From NCBI GenBank assembly GCA_027943335.1, contig BSBK01001879.1, positions 1,322,501-1,386,500 on the forward strand: DNA of 64,000 bases, given 5' to 3'. A model generated the notes under the pieces. It saw only the letters and a program-made list of their open reading frames with translations. It ran no database searches and was not told the origin of the DNA. Position 1 is the first letter of the stretch, and each line of letters begins with the position of its first letter. Source of the stretch: Chamaecyparis obtusa. Lineage: Eukaryota; Streptophyta; Pinopsida; Cupressales; Cupressaceae. Shown here piece after piece: positions 24,596-35,459 of this stretch. Position numbers and translations under genes: made by a program.

Positions 24596-25609
24596 TGTAA
24601 TACCCCAAAATTGGCACGTAATGAATTCAATCAATTTTGGTGCATTTTCTCGATTCTACATCATCAAAGTCCTAGTTCACTAGGCAATTTTCTCTTTCCT
24701 ACTTGACTCTAATAGACTTGATGTCAAATGCAAAAATCCTAAATTGCATAAATCAAATGCTAAATTAATTCCTAAGTCTTTGAATTTATTAGCTAAAATT
24801 ATCCCTACGATAAATTAATTTAATTCTAAAGTCCTAAGTGCTTTAAATTAAATTAAAAATCCAACCCCTTTAGCTAATTACACATAAATGAATTAATAAA
24901 TTACTTGGTTATTCGAATGGGTTATATATTTGTATTTAATAAATCATATATTTGAAGAGCCACCCATGTGGCAATAATCCATTTCTTTAATCAAATAATT
25001 CTCTAATATTTCTCTTCTCCTCCTCCGTAGGAAATGAAGAGTCCACCATTTCGAATCAAGAAACTCCTCACTCCTCTTTCAAGCTTTCCTATATCTTGAA
25101 CCTCATTTCTCATTTGAAAGAGAGCAATTTGAAAGTAAAAGAACTATAGTGAAATTCTGTCTCAACATTTCTCATATTTCCAAGCTTGTTGCATCCATTT
25201 ATCTTGCTCTCATTTAGTATTAATTTCATTCTTTATAGTAGCTTAATTTACTTATTGGTATTTAGTTAATCATCATCTTTATTTTCAATTCTTAGTTTAA
25301 AATTTGTACCTCATATTTGCTTTCAAGTTCTTAGTTAAAATCTGCACTTCATTTAGATTAAAACTACATTCTCATCTTAGATTAATTGTGTTTTCTAGCT
25401 TCAAAATCTTCCATATTAATTCGGTCTGTGGCTGTTGACTCTCCAATCTGAGAGTGATTAAACAACTTGATTAATTAGGAGGCAACAGGTCACTTTACTA
25501 TGAATTTTGAATTGAGTAATCTATATTCTCTCTCTTGCAATTCAATCATGTGAGTAAGGACTATGTTGTGTGTGTAGTTGGATTCAAGGTCCACATTAGA
25601 CTATATACA
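24596..25609 (+). repeat. 5' LTR of G1
   Basis: About 1014 bp, starting TGTAATACCCC. It aligns with 35460-36471 over its whole length; in the first 300 bases I count roughly 14 differences by eye. Confidence 0.9.
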
Positions 25610-25613
25610 TAGC

Positions 25614-25631
25614 TGGCACCCACCGTGGAGC
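25614..25631 (+). other. Primer-binding site of G1
   Basis: TGGCACCCACCGTGGAGC lies four bases after the LTR end. Its complement ends in ...GGTGGGTGCCA, that is, a tRNA 3' end with CCA. Similar non-Met sites are typical of Tat/Ogre-type plant gypsy elements. The specific tRNA is not assigned here. Confidence 0.75.
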
Positions 25632-27819
25632 AGAATAATTGATTTCTAGCCTCATACTTGAATTTTTTTGATAATATTTTTGAGCTCTGTCGTGCGTCCA
25701 TACTGTACTATGTATGGATTCTCGCGCGAGAATCCAGAGCATACCGCGTGAAGTTTCACTCTTAGTAGCACTCTCTCGTGCAAAGTTTCACTGTCTTGCA
25801 CAACACACTGTGTTTTCTCGCTCGCTATGGAGTACTTTCTCATGCGAGATTTGGCTCTAGTTTTTTTTTAAAAATTCAATCTCTGCGTTTCCTGTTCTAG
25901 ATTTCTAACAGTTTCTATTTTCTGTCAATTTTCATTTCTCTGTTCTTTTCACAGCATAAAATTTTTCTGCAGGATGTTTTTCGAAGAATATAAAACATGC
26001 TAATGGTTTGATTGCAGGACGATAGTTGAAGATCTCATAAAACATTGTGTTTTCTTTCTTGCTTTCATGACATAGTTTAATAGGACCTTGTTAAAATTTC
26101 TTGAGAATTTTGATAGTGGGCTAGGGAATTTGGCTCTTCATTACATGGAGGTGATGACCATGAATGAACCCAAAAACCTAATGATCCTACTAATATGATA
26201 GATTCTTGGGGAAGTGAGGAAAGGTAGTGAATCTTTAACACTTCTAATCACCAGGGGATTATGCTCTTCTCTCTTTGAGAGAACCAAAAACCCAAAAGCG
26301 TGTGGATTTGGTAAAGTGAAGCTAGCTTGGTGATGAAAATGTCTTGCGTGTTTGGGTGAGGAAATAGGATAGAGAAGTATGCTCTTCTCCCTTTGGGAGA
26401 ATCATAAAATTTGAACCCTGAATCTGAACCAAGTCCAGTGTCACCTTTAGAGGGCCTGTCAGAAGTTGAACCTCTGAGAACGACCCAAGTGAGTAAACAC
26501 CTTTTTCCGGTGATTCCACCTCACTCTAATAAAGAATGCTTTGTTGAGTCTAAAGAATCCAAAGACATGGTAACTTCCTCCTCAAGATTTTGACTATCAT
26601 CTTGAGTAGGCCTTGTTTGTTATATTGAGCGGCACCACTCCTAGCCCTACTTGTGGGGGTGTACAACTCTCAAGTGTTGGTGTGGCTGTGAGGCCTCAAC
26701 CCTGTATCAGGGGCACCAAAGGTTAACATGAATAGAAGCCTATTAAAAACTTTCCTTAGCTAGTGGCCTACCCAGTTCACCTCCGAAAGGAGTCATAATC
26801 TTTGCGCGGGGAGGGGGAAGAATCTCTCCCATAGATTCTCACCATAGGCATACACCTAGATGTTTGAAGGTGGTATATGACATTGGCCCCTACTTCAAGG
26901 GTAACCTTCAAACATATACTATTGAGTCCTTGGAAACACCAAAAATAGGGGCGGCCTCTAGGGGGTAACATGACTATGTGAGGTGCACGTATGTGTTCAA
27001 GTTGTGGGGCAAAGGTTTTGGCTTCTCACCATTTTTTTTGTAGGACTAAGCTATGTGTTTTTTATCAAGTCTTAAATTTGTCCAATCATGATAAAAAAAA
27101 AACTCCATCGATACTACCAAGTTGCCTTGTCCTTGGTAGGTCTATTTTTTACTGCTTCTTGTATCACAACTGCTTGATTTAAACCATTGTGCTTGTAAAT
27201 GGATGCTTGAATTCCTAAAACTAAGCTTGTTGATTAAACTAATCTCCAAACCTATCAGGAAACTAGATTTTCTGTCAGGAAACTATTCAGAATGTTGCTC
27301 AAAACTCAAATTTTACCTTGAATATTGTGTTAGCTCTGTCAGACATTAAACTTTTCCCGTGTGAAGTTTTAGAATTGGATTGTTTTCTCATGTGAGATTT
27401 CTTTTTCTCATGCGAAGCCTAGAGTTTTCTTGTGTGGTCCTACATTTTATCACGTGAGCATGTACCCTACTTTCAAGAACAGTGAGCTATTTCTAGTTGA
27501 CCAGTTAAACTTTTTCCCAATCTAGTTTTTGTCTGTGTTTTGTCTACCTTTTCTCTGTTATTCCTCGTCATAAACTGAGTGTATAGAGCTGAGAATCGAT
27601 CGATTTTGCCTTGAATCATCTTATCTCATCTTTGTTTACCTTATCTCTTTATGCTTTTGACGTCATGTTGTGATAGTCTTATCTTGGCTATTCTAGCCAC
27701 CCTCTCGACGACTCATACTAGATTCATCTCGCATCTTGGCTATTCTAGCCATTTCACCTCCTTTTGTTATCTCAGAGACTAAGTCGTAGCTTTATCCTGA
27801 GTCTTCTCTCGACGCATCT
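25632..27819 (+). other. Long 5' leader of G1
   Basis: About 2.2 kb with no supported ORF. It has repeated 'CTC(A/G)(T/C)G(C/T)GAGA' words (25720-25860, 27340-27460) and a duplicated block around ATGCTCTTCTC(T/C)CTTTG(A/G)GAGAA at 26260 and 26379. 27680-27760 repeats ATCTTGGCTATTCTAGCCA. Tat/Ogre elements often have long leaders, so this fits. Confidence 0.5.
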
Positions 27820-29508
27820 TTGTTTATGACTATCATGACAAGAAGTGGAAAAACTTTTCCCATTCAAAATCCTTGTCAAGGTAGAAGTAAACCTTCCAAT
27901 CAAGAAATAGATCATCCCGAGTCTATCGTGAAATCTGAACTTTGTCAGGGATCCTCTAATTCTTCATTTAGTATTGTGAAAGATAGTCCATCTAAATCAA
28001 CACCTCCAATATTCCAAGAGTGTTTCAATCCACTATTTCAAGTGCAATCTACTTTCTCATTCCAAGAGAAAGACAACTCATTCTTTCAAGACAACTCACT
28101 ATTTCATAACCTTGGGAGACCATTCCCCAAGATGGCTCCTATTATCAAATCCATTGATCCTACTGAAGACAGTAACATATTCAAATTAGTTGATGATTTT
28201 GATCCTTTTGATCTTGTGTGTGCACTGAAGGTTACCTTAGTTGCACCCTTCTGACACTATTTGTATCACTTCACTAAGTCACATGCTACTCAATCCCAAA
28301 CTGATAAGATGGGAGATCCATTTGGCTTCCACCCGGAAAAATATTGCCAAAATCAAGATCAATCTCAAGGCAACATATTTTATGGTCAATCTTCTAATGA
28401 GCCATGTCAAGCTCAACCTCAAAATGAATAATATCACGGTTAGTCCCAACATGACCAAAACCAAACTCACAATGATGACCAACCTCAAAGTAAAGATCAA
28501 GGTGATAAACAAATGTTCCTTTATCGTCCTCCTCCATATGATCAAAATCAAGATGAGCAACAAGGAGGACCGGTTCCGAGTATCTATGAAATCCTTAGTA
28601 ATGAACATGATATAATAAATCCCAATGATGTAGCTACTACCAAGGCTAATAAGAGTCTCATTAAGATGATGGAGATCATCCTTTCAGAAGAAAAAGAGAA
28701 ATACTTCCTTGAGCTTGCACAAAAAGGGGCCAAGTTACCCCCAAATTTCCAAGTTGAGACACTTGTAGCTAAAGAGGAAGAAACTAAAACTGCTAAGCTA
28801 CAAAAGATGATCCAGAGCATGCAAGATCAAATTAGTCATCTTGCAAAGGAAAAGGATAAACCCACGCAATAGTTCACTTTGGACAACATCTATCCTTTTC
28901 CCTTTGACAAAAGTATTCACATGCCTCCTTTTCCAAGAAGAGTAGAACTACCAAAATATGATAAGTACATGGGAACCACAGATCCTCAAGACCATCTGAG
29001 GGATTTTGGCACTTTTTCCATGGATTTTATACATGATCAGACATATCTCATGAGACTTTTTCCCCATAGCTTGGGCGGGGAAGCTATGGAATGGTTTTGC
29101 AGATTACCTCCTGGAATCAAATCCTTTGATGAGATTGCTAACCTTTTCCTTCAACACTACTCTCACAACATCCAACACCCTATCAACATTCATGATTTGT
29201 GCAATCTAAAATAGCAACAAGGAGAACCATTCTTTTCATTTCTCCAAAGGTGGAGACAGCTTTGTACTAAGTATCCTCGAAAGTTACCTGAATTAGAAAA
29301 ACTTGATATCTTTTTGGACAACCTTGTCCCAGATTTTGGATACCAAGTATAGCTAATAGGTCCTTTGACCTTTGATAACATGATCAGACAAGCTATGAGA
29401 ATAGAGGCCTTCATGGTTAAGAAAGGGGAACTAACCCTGAATAAGGATAATAAATGAGGATTCTCCTCCAATAAAAACAAGGGAAAGACTGTTAACAAGA
29501 ATAGAGAG
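27820..29508 (+). pseudogene. G1 gag, interrupted by stops
   Basis: One frame from ATG 27820 carries a Ser/Gln-rich N-terminus, a coiled-coil-like stretch (28690-28860) and a retrotransposon gag core: FPRRVELPKYDKYMGTTDPQDHL...MRLFPHSLGGEAMEWFCRLPPGIKSFDEIANLFLQHY...LCTKYPRKLPELEKL. In-frame stops are TGA 28252-28254, a TAA and a TAG near 28430-28443, TAG 28870-28872, TAG 29212-29214, TAG 29350-29352 and TGA 29455-29457; most fit loss of Gln (CAG) or Arg (CGA). The frame is otherwise maintained into the next ORF. It would form the RNA-packaging capsid protein. Confidence 0.85.
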
Positions 29509-30852
29509 GTGGTGAATGATGGAGTGGTTGAAAATGTTACTGCAGAGCCTCAGAAATCAGTTTTAAATCTCACTTCAAGTATACAAGTAGCTAAGGCTAT
29601 GGAAAAGACTATGAAAAATACTCAACAACCTACAAGGTTCTCTAACAAAAAACCTTGGGCCTCTCAGCCTAATCATGAATTCACTTCCTTAGGGGAATTG
29701 TTGGATGTAGTCTTCAAGATGATAGTGGAAAATCAAGTTCTTACACCTTTAGAGAAGCATCTTTATGATCCTCAACCAAGACCTCATTGGTGGAATGACA
29801 ATGCATATTGTGACTATCATCAGAATAAAGGTTATAAGACTTCCAATTGCCTTCAACTGAAACACAAGGTTCAAGATTTAATTGATAATGGTGATATTCT
29901 CATAGACAATCCCAACAAGAATTCAAATCATCAAGTGTTCAAATATCCCTTTCCTTCTCATGAGAAAAGTGAATCCTCCAAGTCAAAAGATACCAAAAAT
30001 GTGGTTAACTACATGTACAACATTAATGACAATGTCATCAATACAGTTGGATTTGTCGATATTGAACACTGTGACATGATCATTGCTCTAGAGAGAAAGA
30101 ATGCTCCTAAACCAAAATCTATTAATCTCGATCAGTTTCAATCCATGATGGATCACTTGACCTTGCCTCATTATCTATCCTTCTCTAAAAAAGATGACCA
30201 CTCACTAAGCCATCCACTCAATGCTCCTTTTCATATAGAGGTCATGATAGGTCCCAAACGTGTCTGTCGTGTGCTTATAGACAATGGTGCTAGTCTCAAT
30301 ATTTGCTCTGCTAGCTTTCTCAATTGGTTAGGCTATAATGAAGACTCCATAGATGTCCACAAAAAGGTTTCCATCAAAGCATATGATCAAGAAGAAATAA
30401 AATCCAAAGGACTGGTTGTGCTCCCAATCCACGTTGGACTAGTTGAAAGAGATGTTGTTTGTCAAGTCCTAGATATCCCTCTTGCATACAACCTCCTGTT
30501 GGGTAGACCGTGGCTCCAAGAAATGCAAGCAATCCATTCAACTTATCATCAGTGTATAAAATTCCCATTCCAAGGGATAGAAATAACAATACCTACTATT
30601 GCAAGTCCTACTAGCAATATGCTCATAGAATTTGGTGATAGTTTTGTTCCAACTAAGGGGGAATCTACTAAATCTTTTGATACCAAATTCAAGGAGATAG
30701 AAAAGACCCTAAAGATCAAAGATACTAGCATGGGGGAATATCAGATTGAGTTTATATTGTCATTAATAGCTCTTCCTCTATCTCCACGTTCCTGTGAAGA
30801 ATCCTCTGAAGACAAATTTGGTATTGGCTATCAGAGCCATGGGCTTAATTAA
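29509..30852 (+). CDS. G1 gag C-terminus plus aspartic protease (open frame)
   Basis: A 447-residue open frame continuing the gag frame (no ATG at its start; it begins after the last gag stop). Residues 101-114 form a knuckle-like CDYHQNKGYKTSNC (CX2HX4YX4C, so two ligands differ from CCHC). The protease spans about residues 240-350: VLIDNGASLNIC (D258, N259, G260, where the related element F has DGG), then LPIHVGL and the flap/C-terminal YNLLLGRPWLQEMQ. Element F has the same layout at 62383-63000, including STYHQC(I/L)KFP. The Asn in the D-x-G triad position occupies the variable site, so the catalytic Asp remains. Confidence 0.85.
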   Translation: MVNDGVVENVTAEPQKSVLNLTSSIQVAKAMEKTMKNTQQPTRFSNKKPWASQPNHEFTSLGELLDVVFKMIVENQVLTPLEKHLYDPQPRPHWWNDNAYCDYHQNKGYKTSNCLQLKHKVQDLIDNGDILIDNPNKNSNHQVFKYPFPSHEKSESSKSKDTKNVVNYMYNINDNVINTVGFVDIEHCDMIIALERKNAPKPKSINLDQFQSMMDHLTLPHYLSFSKKDDHSLSHPLNAPFHIEVMIGPKRVCRVLIDNGASLNICSASFLNWLGYNEDSIDVHKKVSIKAYDQEEIKSKGLVVLPIHVGLVERDVVCQVLDIPLAYNLLLGRPWLQEMQAIHSTYHQCIKFPFQGIEITIPTIASPTSNMLIEFGDSFVPTKGESTKSFDTKFKEIEKTLKIKDTSMGEYQIEFILSLIALPLSPRSCEESSEDKFGIGYQSHGLN

Positions 30853-31824
30853 CATAGTTGTAGTTTCCCCTCATGCAAAAATTTAGATAATGAAGAAGCA
30901 TAGATCTAGTCTATGACACATGAAAGATCCTTGAATATTCAACATCTTGATCCAGACTATCGAGGAGAGTCCTATCTACCTTCTCAAGTACCTCAAGAAC
31001 ATGATCCTAGTCCTCACGAGGAGGATTTTATCCACTTTACTGAACAAACTTCTACTTCTGCTAACTTTGATGACACACATATTGAATGGGATAAACTATT
31101 TGATGTCTCCCTTATCTTGGGTATGCCGTAGGGTATGCCTATTTTAGATTACTCTGACACTTCTGCTACTGAGAAAGATCTTGTTGTTGAAGAAACACCT
31201 CCTGCGACAGATGATAGCAATGAAGAAAATATTTTTCCTACTATGTCTCTAGCTGGTTACATCAAACAACATCACCACAACAAAATAAACTCAAGTGAAT
31301 ATGAATGGGACTCCATATTAGATGTTACTGCAAAAATATCAATTGATGTTGTACACAAAGATGCTGCTACTGCCAACTCTGAAAGAGGATAAAGTTATAA
31401 TCCTCCAGATTAGGAAACTGATGATGATCCTTTCCACTCTTTTGTGGAGATCACTCCTATGGATCCTAGGCCATCTACTCCAAGTTATACTTTTACTGCT
31501 CTAGTAAATTATGGGTATGTAAGACCCCATTCTGTTATAGTCTCATGGAATCTTGGTAGATCTAGAAAAGAATTGATTCATGTTCATGCACTCTTACCTC
31601 CTAAAAGGGGACCTAACTCTCAAAATAGGTCATCTCAGTTAGGCTCACATAATATTCCTCCAAAATTATCTGACTCTTCTAAGACAACTCACAATAAAAA
31701 ATGTTCTATGGAAGATAACTTTCTTGATCTATCTGATTCATTCATGAACGATGAGGATGATGTTGATACCTTTGCACTTGAGCCCATCCCATCGACTTCT
31801 CTTCCCTTTTCCTTCCTTAGATAA
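30853..31824 (+). pseudogene. G1 post-protease frame, degenerate
   Basis: Frames 30913-31131, 31135-31392 and 31444-31824 are acidic, Ser/Thr/Pro-rich and separated by TAG/TAA stops (31129-31131, about 31390, about 31411). They correspond in position to the spacer between protease and RT in Tat/Ogre elements (in F it carries a G-patch), but I cannot align motifs and see no G-patch here. The expected RT does not follow. Confidence 0.5.
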
Positions 31825-32730
31825 GTGGCTCATCCACTTCCATTTCCATCTCTCCACCTAAACTAGCCACACAAACCTCTTTCATCCACCATTCCTAAGT
31901 CTTTTGGAAGTAACTTGGATGTGCAACATAAAAACAAAAATAATAAAAATCTACTCATATCTCAAGGTCACCATGTCCCATCTAATCGACATGTGACTAC
32001 GAAGAGAAAAGAAGAAAAGCAATAGAGGTGTTCAAAAGGTTGCAAAGGTCCTCAAAGAGAAGAAGACAATCAAAAGAAAAAAAATGGATCTCAAAATCCA
32101 TCTTACAAGCATTGTCATCAAAAACACCTTAACGTGAAGAAGAAAAAAGAAAATTAAAATCTATGTGGATTTCAAAAGGAAAATCAAAGTTTCCATTCGA
32201 GTTTCCAAAATTCTCATGCTTCTCTCCACTTCATCACCCTTGCCTCTCATACTTTATACCCTTCACTCCATCTGGCCTTTTCCCAAAGTGCATCTCAACA
32301 TCTCCTTATTGCTAATGACATGACTAAGAAAAATCTAGAACGTACTCTCCCTAAGCGTTTAAAGCATAGGAAATCTAACAAAGAGTTAAGATACATCCAT
32401 GAGGATATTTGTGGGTCTCACTTAAGTGATCTTTCCTTAACTATTGATCTCTCGATAGCTAGGCACTAATGGTTGGATCTTTTGTTACTACTACAACATC
32501 TGGTTTTGACACTACAACTTCTCAGCTGACTACTGCTACAAATGACTGTATTTACAGAGATTCCCACTGAAGGAGAGAAACTCAAAGAGCCTATCAATAC
32601 TCTGCATCTAAAGAATTTCTACAGCTGAGACATTCTCTACATGCTCATGTACATACTTATTGATCCTAAAAAAATCCAAAAATTGATATACTGTCAAAAA
32701 TCCTAAAAATGGCAAAATGTCCTGAAAAAA
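31825..32730 (+). other. G1 non-coding interval where RT/RNase H/integrase would be expected
   Basis: AT-rich, stop-dense sequence with no RT or integrase motif in any frame that I could find. It marks the internal deletion or replacement that makes G1 non-autonomous. Confidence 0.5.
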
Positions 32731-33100
32731 TGATCATCTTAGTGAAAACCTAGAAAACAAGCGCTTTGATGTATCTATTATCCTGGTGAAAACCTGGTAA
32801 AAAGGCACCTTGATAATACCAAAAAAATAGAAAAATAGAAAAAAAAAATAAAAAAAGTGAAAATACAAAAAAAAAATAAAAAAAGTGAAAATACAAAAAA
32901 AATGAAAAAAGTGAAAATACAAAAAAAAAAAGTGAAAAGATCGAAAATACAAAAAAACCAAAAAAGAGAAAAGTACAAAAAAAATTGAAAAAGAAAAAAA
33001 ATGTGTCATTGATGAAAACCTGGTAAACATGCGTCATGGTACCAAGAATAGAATCTCTGCCAAGATGGTGAAAACCTGGTAAACAGGTGCCTCTTGTTCC
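32730..33100 (+). repeat. GGTGAAAACCTGGTAAAC repeats around an A-rich tract in G1
   Basis: At about 32739, 32786, 33012 and 33070 a motif (G)TGAAAACCTGGTAAACA followed by a GCGCC/GCACC/GTGCC-like end recurs. Between the second and third, 32815-33000 is a poly-A-rich array with a repeated GTGAAAATACAAAAAAAA unit. The minus strand therefore shows Phe-rich spurious ORFs. The same motif occurs in element F (complement, 57380-57515). Confidence 0.8.
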
Positions 33101-33385
33101 ATGAAGTTGTATCTCATCTCAACACCACTTGGCTTTGTCTAGTTACTTTTGTATTCCTTCTTTTCAACCTTAGTTTCCCTTCTGTGCATTCATGCTTTAG
33201 TTTGCTTCCCTTGCTTTCCTACTTTCCTGCTTTAGTTTGTTTCCTGCTTTGCTAGCTCATGCATTCATCTTCAGATACTTTCAAGATTTTCCTTGACTCT
33301 TCATGGATTGGAACTGGTCACACTTGGGGGCATCTCCTTGGTCTAGGGGGCATGGTCCTATCGCTTTCAAAGATGCTCTTTTGCA

Positions 33386-33800
33386 TCAGTCACCAACAGT
33401 TCTCACTGCGTCTACCTGCTAATGCACAACTATCTTTGAGACTTCTCTCCTTGAGGGTTTCTCATGTATCAGTCACCAGTGGTTCTCACTACATCTATCT
33501 ACTAATACCTAGCTCTCACTTGGATCTCTCTTCTTGAGGATTCCCCATACATCAGTCACCAGTAGTTCTCACTATGTTTGCCTGCTGATGTTTTGCTAGT
33601 ATCTCTGAGATCTCTCTCCTTGATGATCTCTCTTGTATCAGTCACCAAAATTTCTCATTGAGTCTTCCTACCAATACCTTGTTATCTCTCTGATTCCCTC
33701 TTTAAGATGATTCCTCATGCTAGTCACTAGTGATCTTCACTGCGTCCGCCTGCTGTCGTCGTCCTGTTGAGACTTCTCATGACGTATCCTTCAGATTCAA
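33386..33800 (+). repeat. ~84-bp tandem repeat, five degenerate copies, in G1
   Basis: Copies start with CAGTCACCA(G/A) at 33386, 33470, 33553 and 33639 and TAGTCACTAG at 33721, spaced 82-86 bp. Each contains TTCTCACT, a CTNCT(A/G)AT block and a TCTCTCCTTGA(G/T)GAT block. The copies are diverged, so the array is old. Confidence 0.8.
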
Positions 33801-35459
33801 TATTCAATCCACTTGAACACATGAACTTAAACTAAAACTAAAACCATATGTGTGGTTCTCTGAAGCATGTGGAGATCTTCTTTTTGTGTGTTTGTTTGTT
33901 TCTTGCTTTTTCATTCCTCCTCGAGCAACTCTAAGACGTCTATTTGGACTGAGAGAAGCGAAGACTGGGGGCATGATCTTTTCTTGCTTTCTGTTTTCTG
34001 GTTTAGTTCCAATGATCCAAAAAATCTATATAAGAGGGGTGTCCATCTATAAGAGCCTTCATCTCGTATTGGATGGCCATGTGTACCTTGACTCCTTTTA
34101 TATGGACGCTTTGGTGAGGTTGGTTCTTCTCCTTGTTTGTTTTGAGTGACTTCTTTCTGCCATGAGTATAATTGCAAATGCTCATCCTACTAAGTGAACG
34201 TAAAGGGTCACTGTGAGCATTCTTTAGTGAAAGAAGGAACTCTTGTGTGTCTAGTGTGTTTGATTCACAAGAAACATTTAGGTCATTCTAGCAGCTATGC
34301 TTTGATGCTTATGATAACTTGCTAAATTAAAAGGAATAGGTGTTCAGGTCATTCTGGCTTCTTGTGCCTTAATGCTTACATCTCATTTTGACAAATCTAA
34401 ATACTTATGTCATATTCATATTCTTATGATTACAATGTCAGTGAGGATTGTATGGCATCTTGAAAATGTCCATACTAGAAACTCTATGATGAAACTAATA
34501 GTGAGTCCAACAACCAAGTCCGGAGGATTGCATTTGTTCATTCTAGGCTTGCATTTAGCTTAGGCTTGCAACTTTCATTCTAGGCTTGCATTTGAGATGA
34601 TATCTTGGTGCTCTCTTGATTGTCTTCTTCTCGATCTTCTCATCAAAGGTTCTCATCTTTCATCTTGGGTTCATCTTGGCTGCACAAGTTTTCAGGATCG
34701 AAATCAAAATCTGACATCTCTAGATGGCTCAAAATCACATTTTAAAATTCTGAGGCCATTAGGATCAGACACTTGTGCAGTCATCCTTCTGGCATCATTT
34801 TCTCTTGCTAGATTCTCTTCATCTTTCTCAACTTTTTCATCTTGTCATCAAGTCAACTCTTGTCAAATTTTATCAACTATGGTCAACCATGGTCAAACTT
34901 TGTCAATAGGACCTCTAAATTGCTCCAAATTGCTTTTGTAGCTCCTTGAATCAATTAAAGACCTCACCACTTGGGGCATCTCGTCACTTGGGGCATCTTT
35001 GTGCCTCACATCTTATCATCTAGTTATCTATCTTTTTAGGTATCTAAGCAATCTAACTCAGATCCTCAAGGATCATGCTTCATTCTAGAGGTGGTTCTCA
35101 AAATCTATTAGGTATTGGGGCAATCTAACCCTAATTCCTAAGAGTCAATCTTCATTTTGGAGATGGCTCTCAAAATCTCTTTTAGACCATTATCTGGGAA
35201 ATCTAACCTAGGTCTCAGAGGGCTAAGCTTCATGTTGGGGTGATCTAACCCTAATTTTGGAGATAGTCCCGATCTGCATCTAAATCTCATTTTGAGCATT
35301 GGGGCAACCTAACCCCGATTCTCATCTTCTCTCAAAACCGTTGTCTTCGCAATCTAACTTAGACTTCAGAAAATCATGCTTCAATCTCCTTTCATCTATC
35401 ACATTAGACTATTCTTTGAATAAATGTGTTTTTCACACATCAATTCAAAGAGGGTCAAA
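33801..35459 (+). other. G1 3' untranslated region with degenerate repeats
   Basis: No coding evidence. 34260-34400 has repeated AGGTCATTCT(A/G)GC words. 35040-35370 has five or six degenerate copies of a unit with GGGGCAATCTAACCCTAATT and CTTCATTTTGGAGATGG. A short purine tract (AAAGAGGGTCAAA) precedes the 3' LTR. Confidence 0.5.

Noticed and set aside
28241..28615. 124-aa plus ORF and 109-aa minus ORF inside G1 gag
   Set aside because: Shadow frames of the gag frame, which runs through this region in a third frame.
32734..33037. Three Phe-rich minus-strand ORFs that look like membrane proteins
   Set aside because: They are the complement of an A-rich tandem array in G1; low complexity, all three frames open.
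33386..33800. Regular repeats resembling a CRISPR array
   Set aside because: Head-to-tail diverged tandem repeat with no unique spacers, inside a plant retrotransposon.
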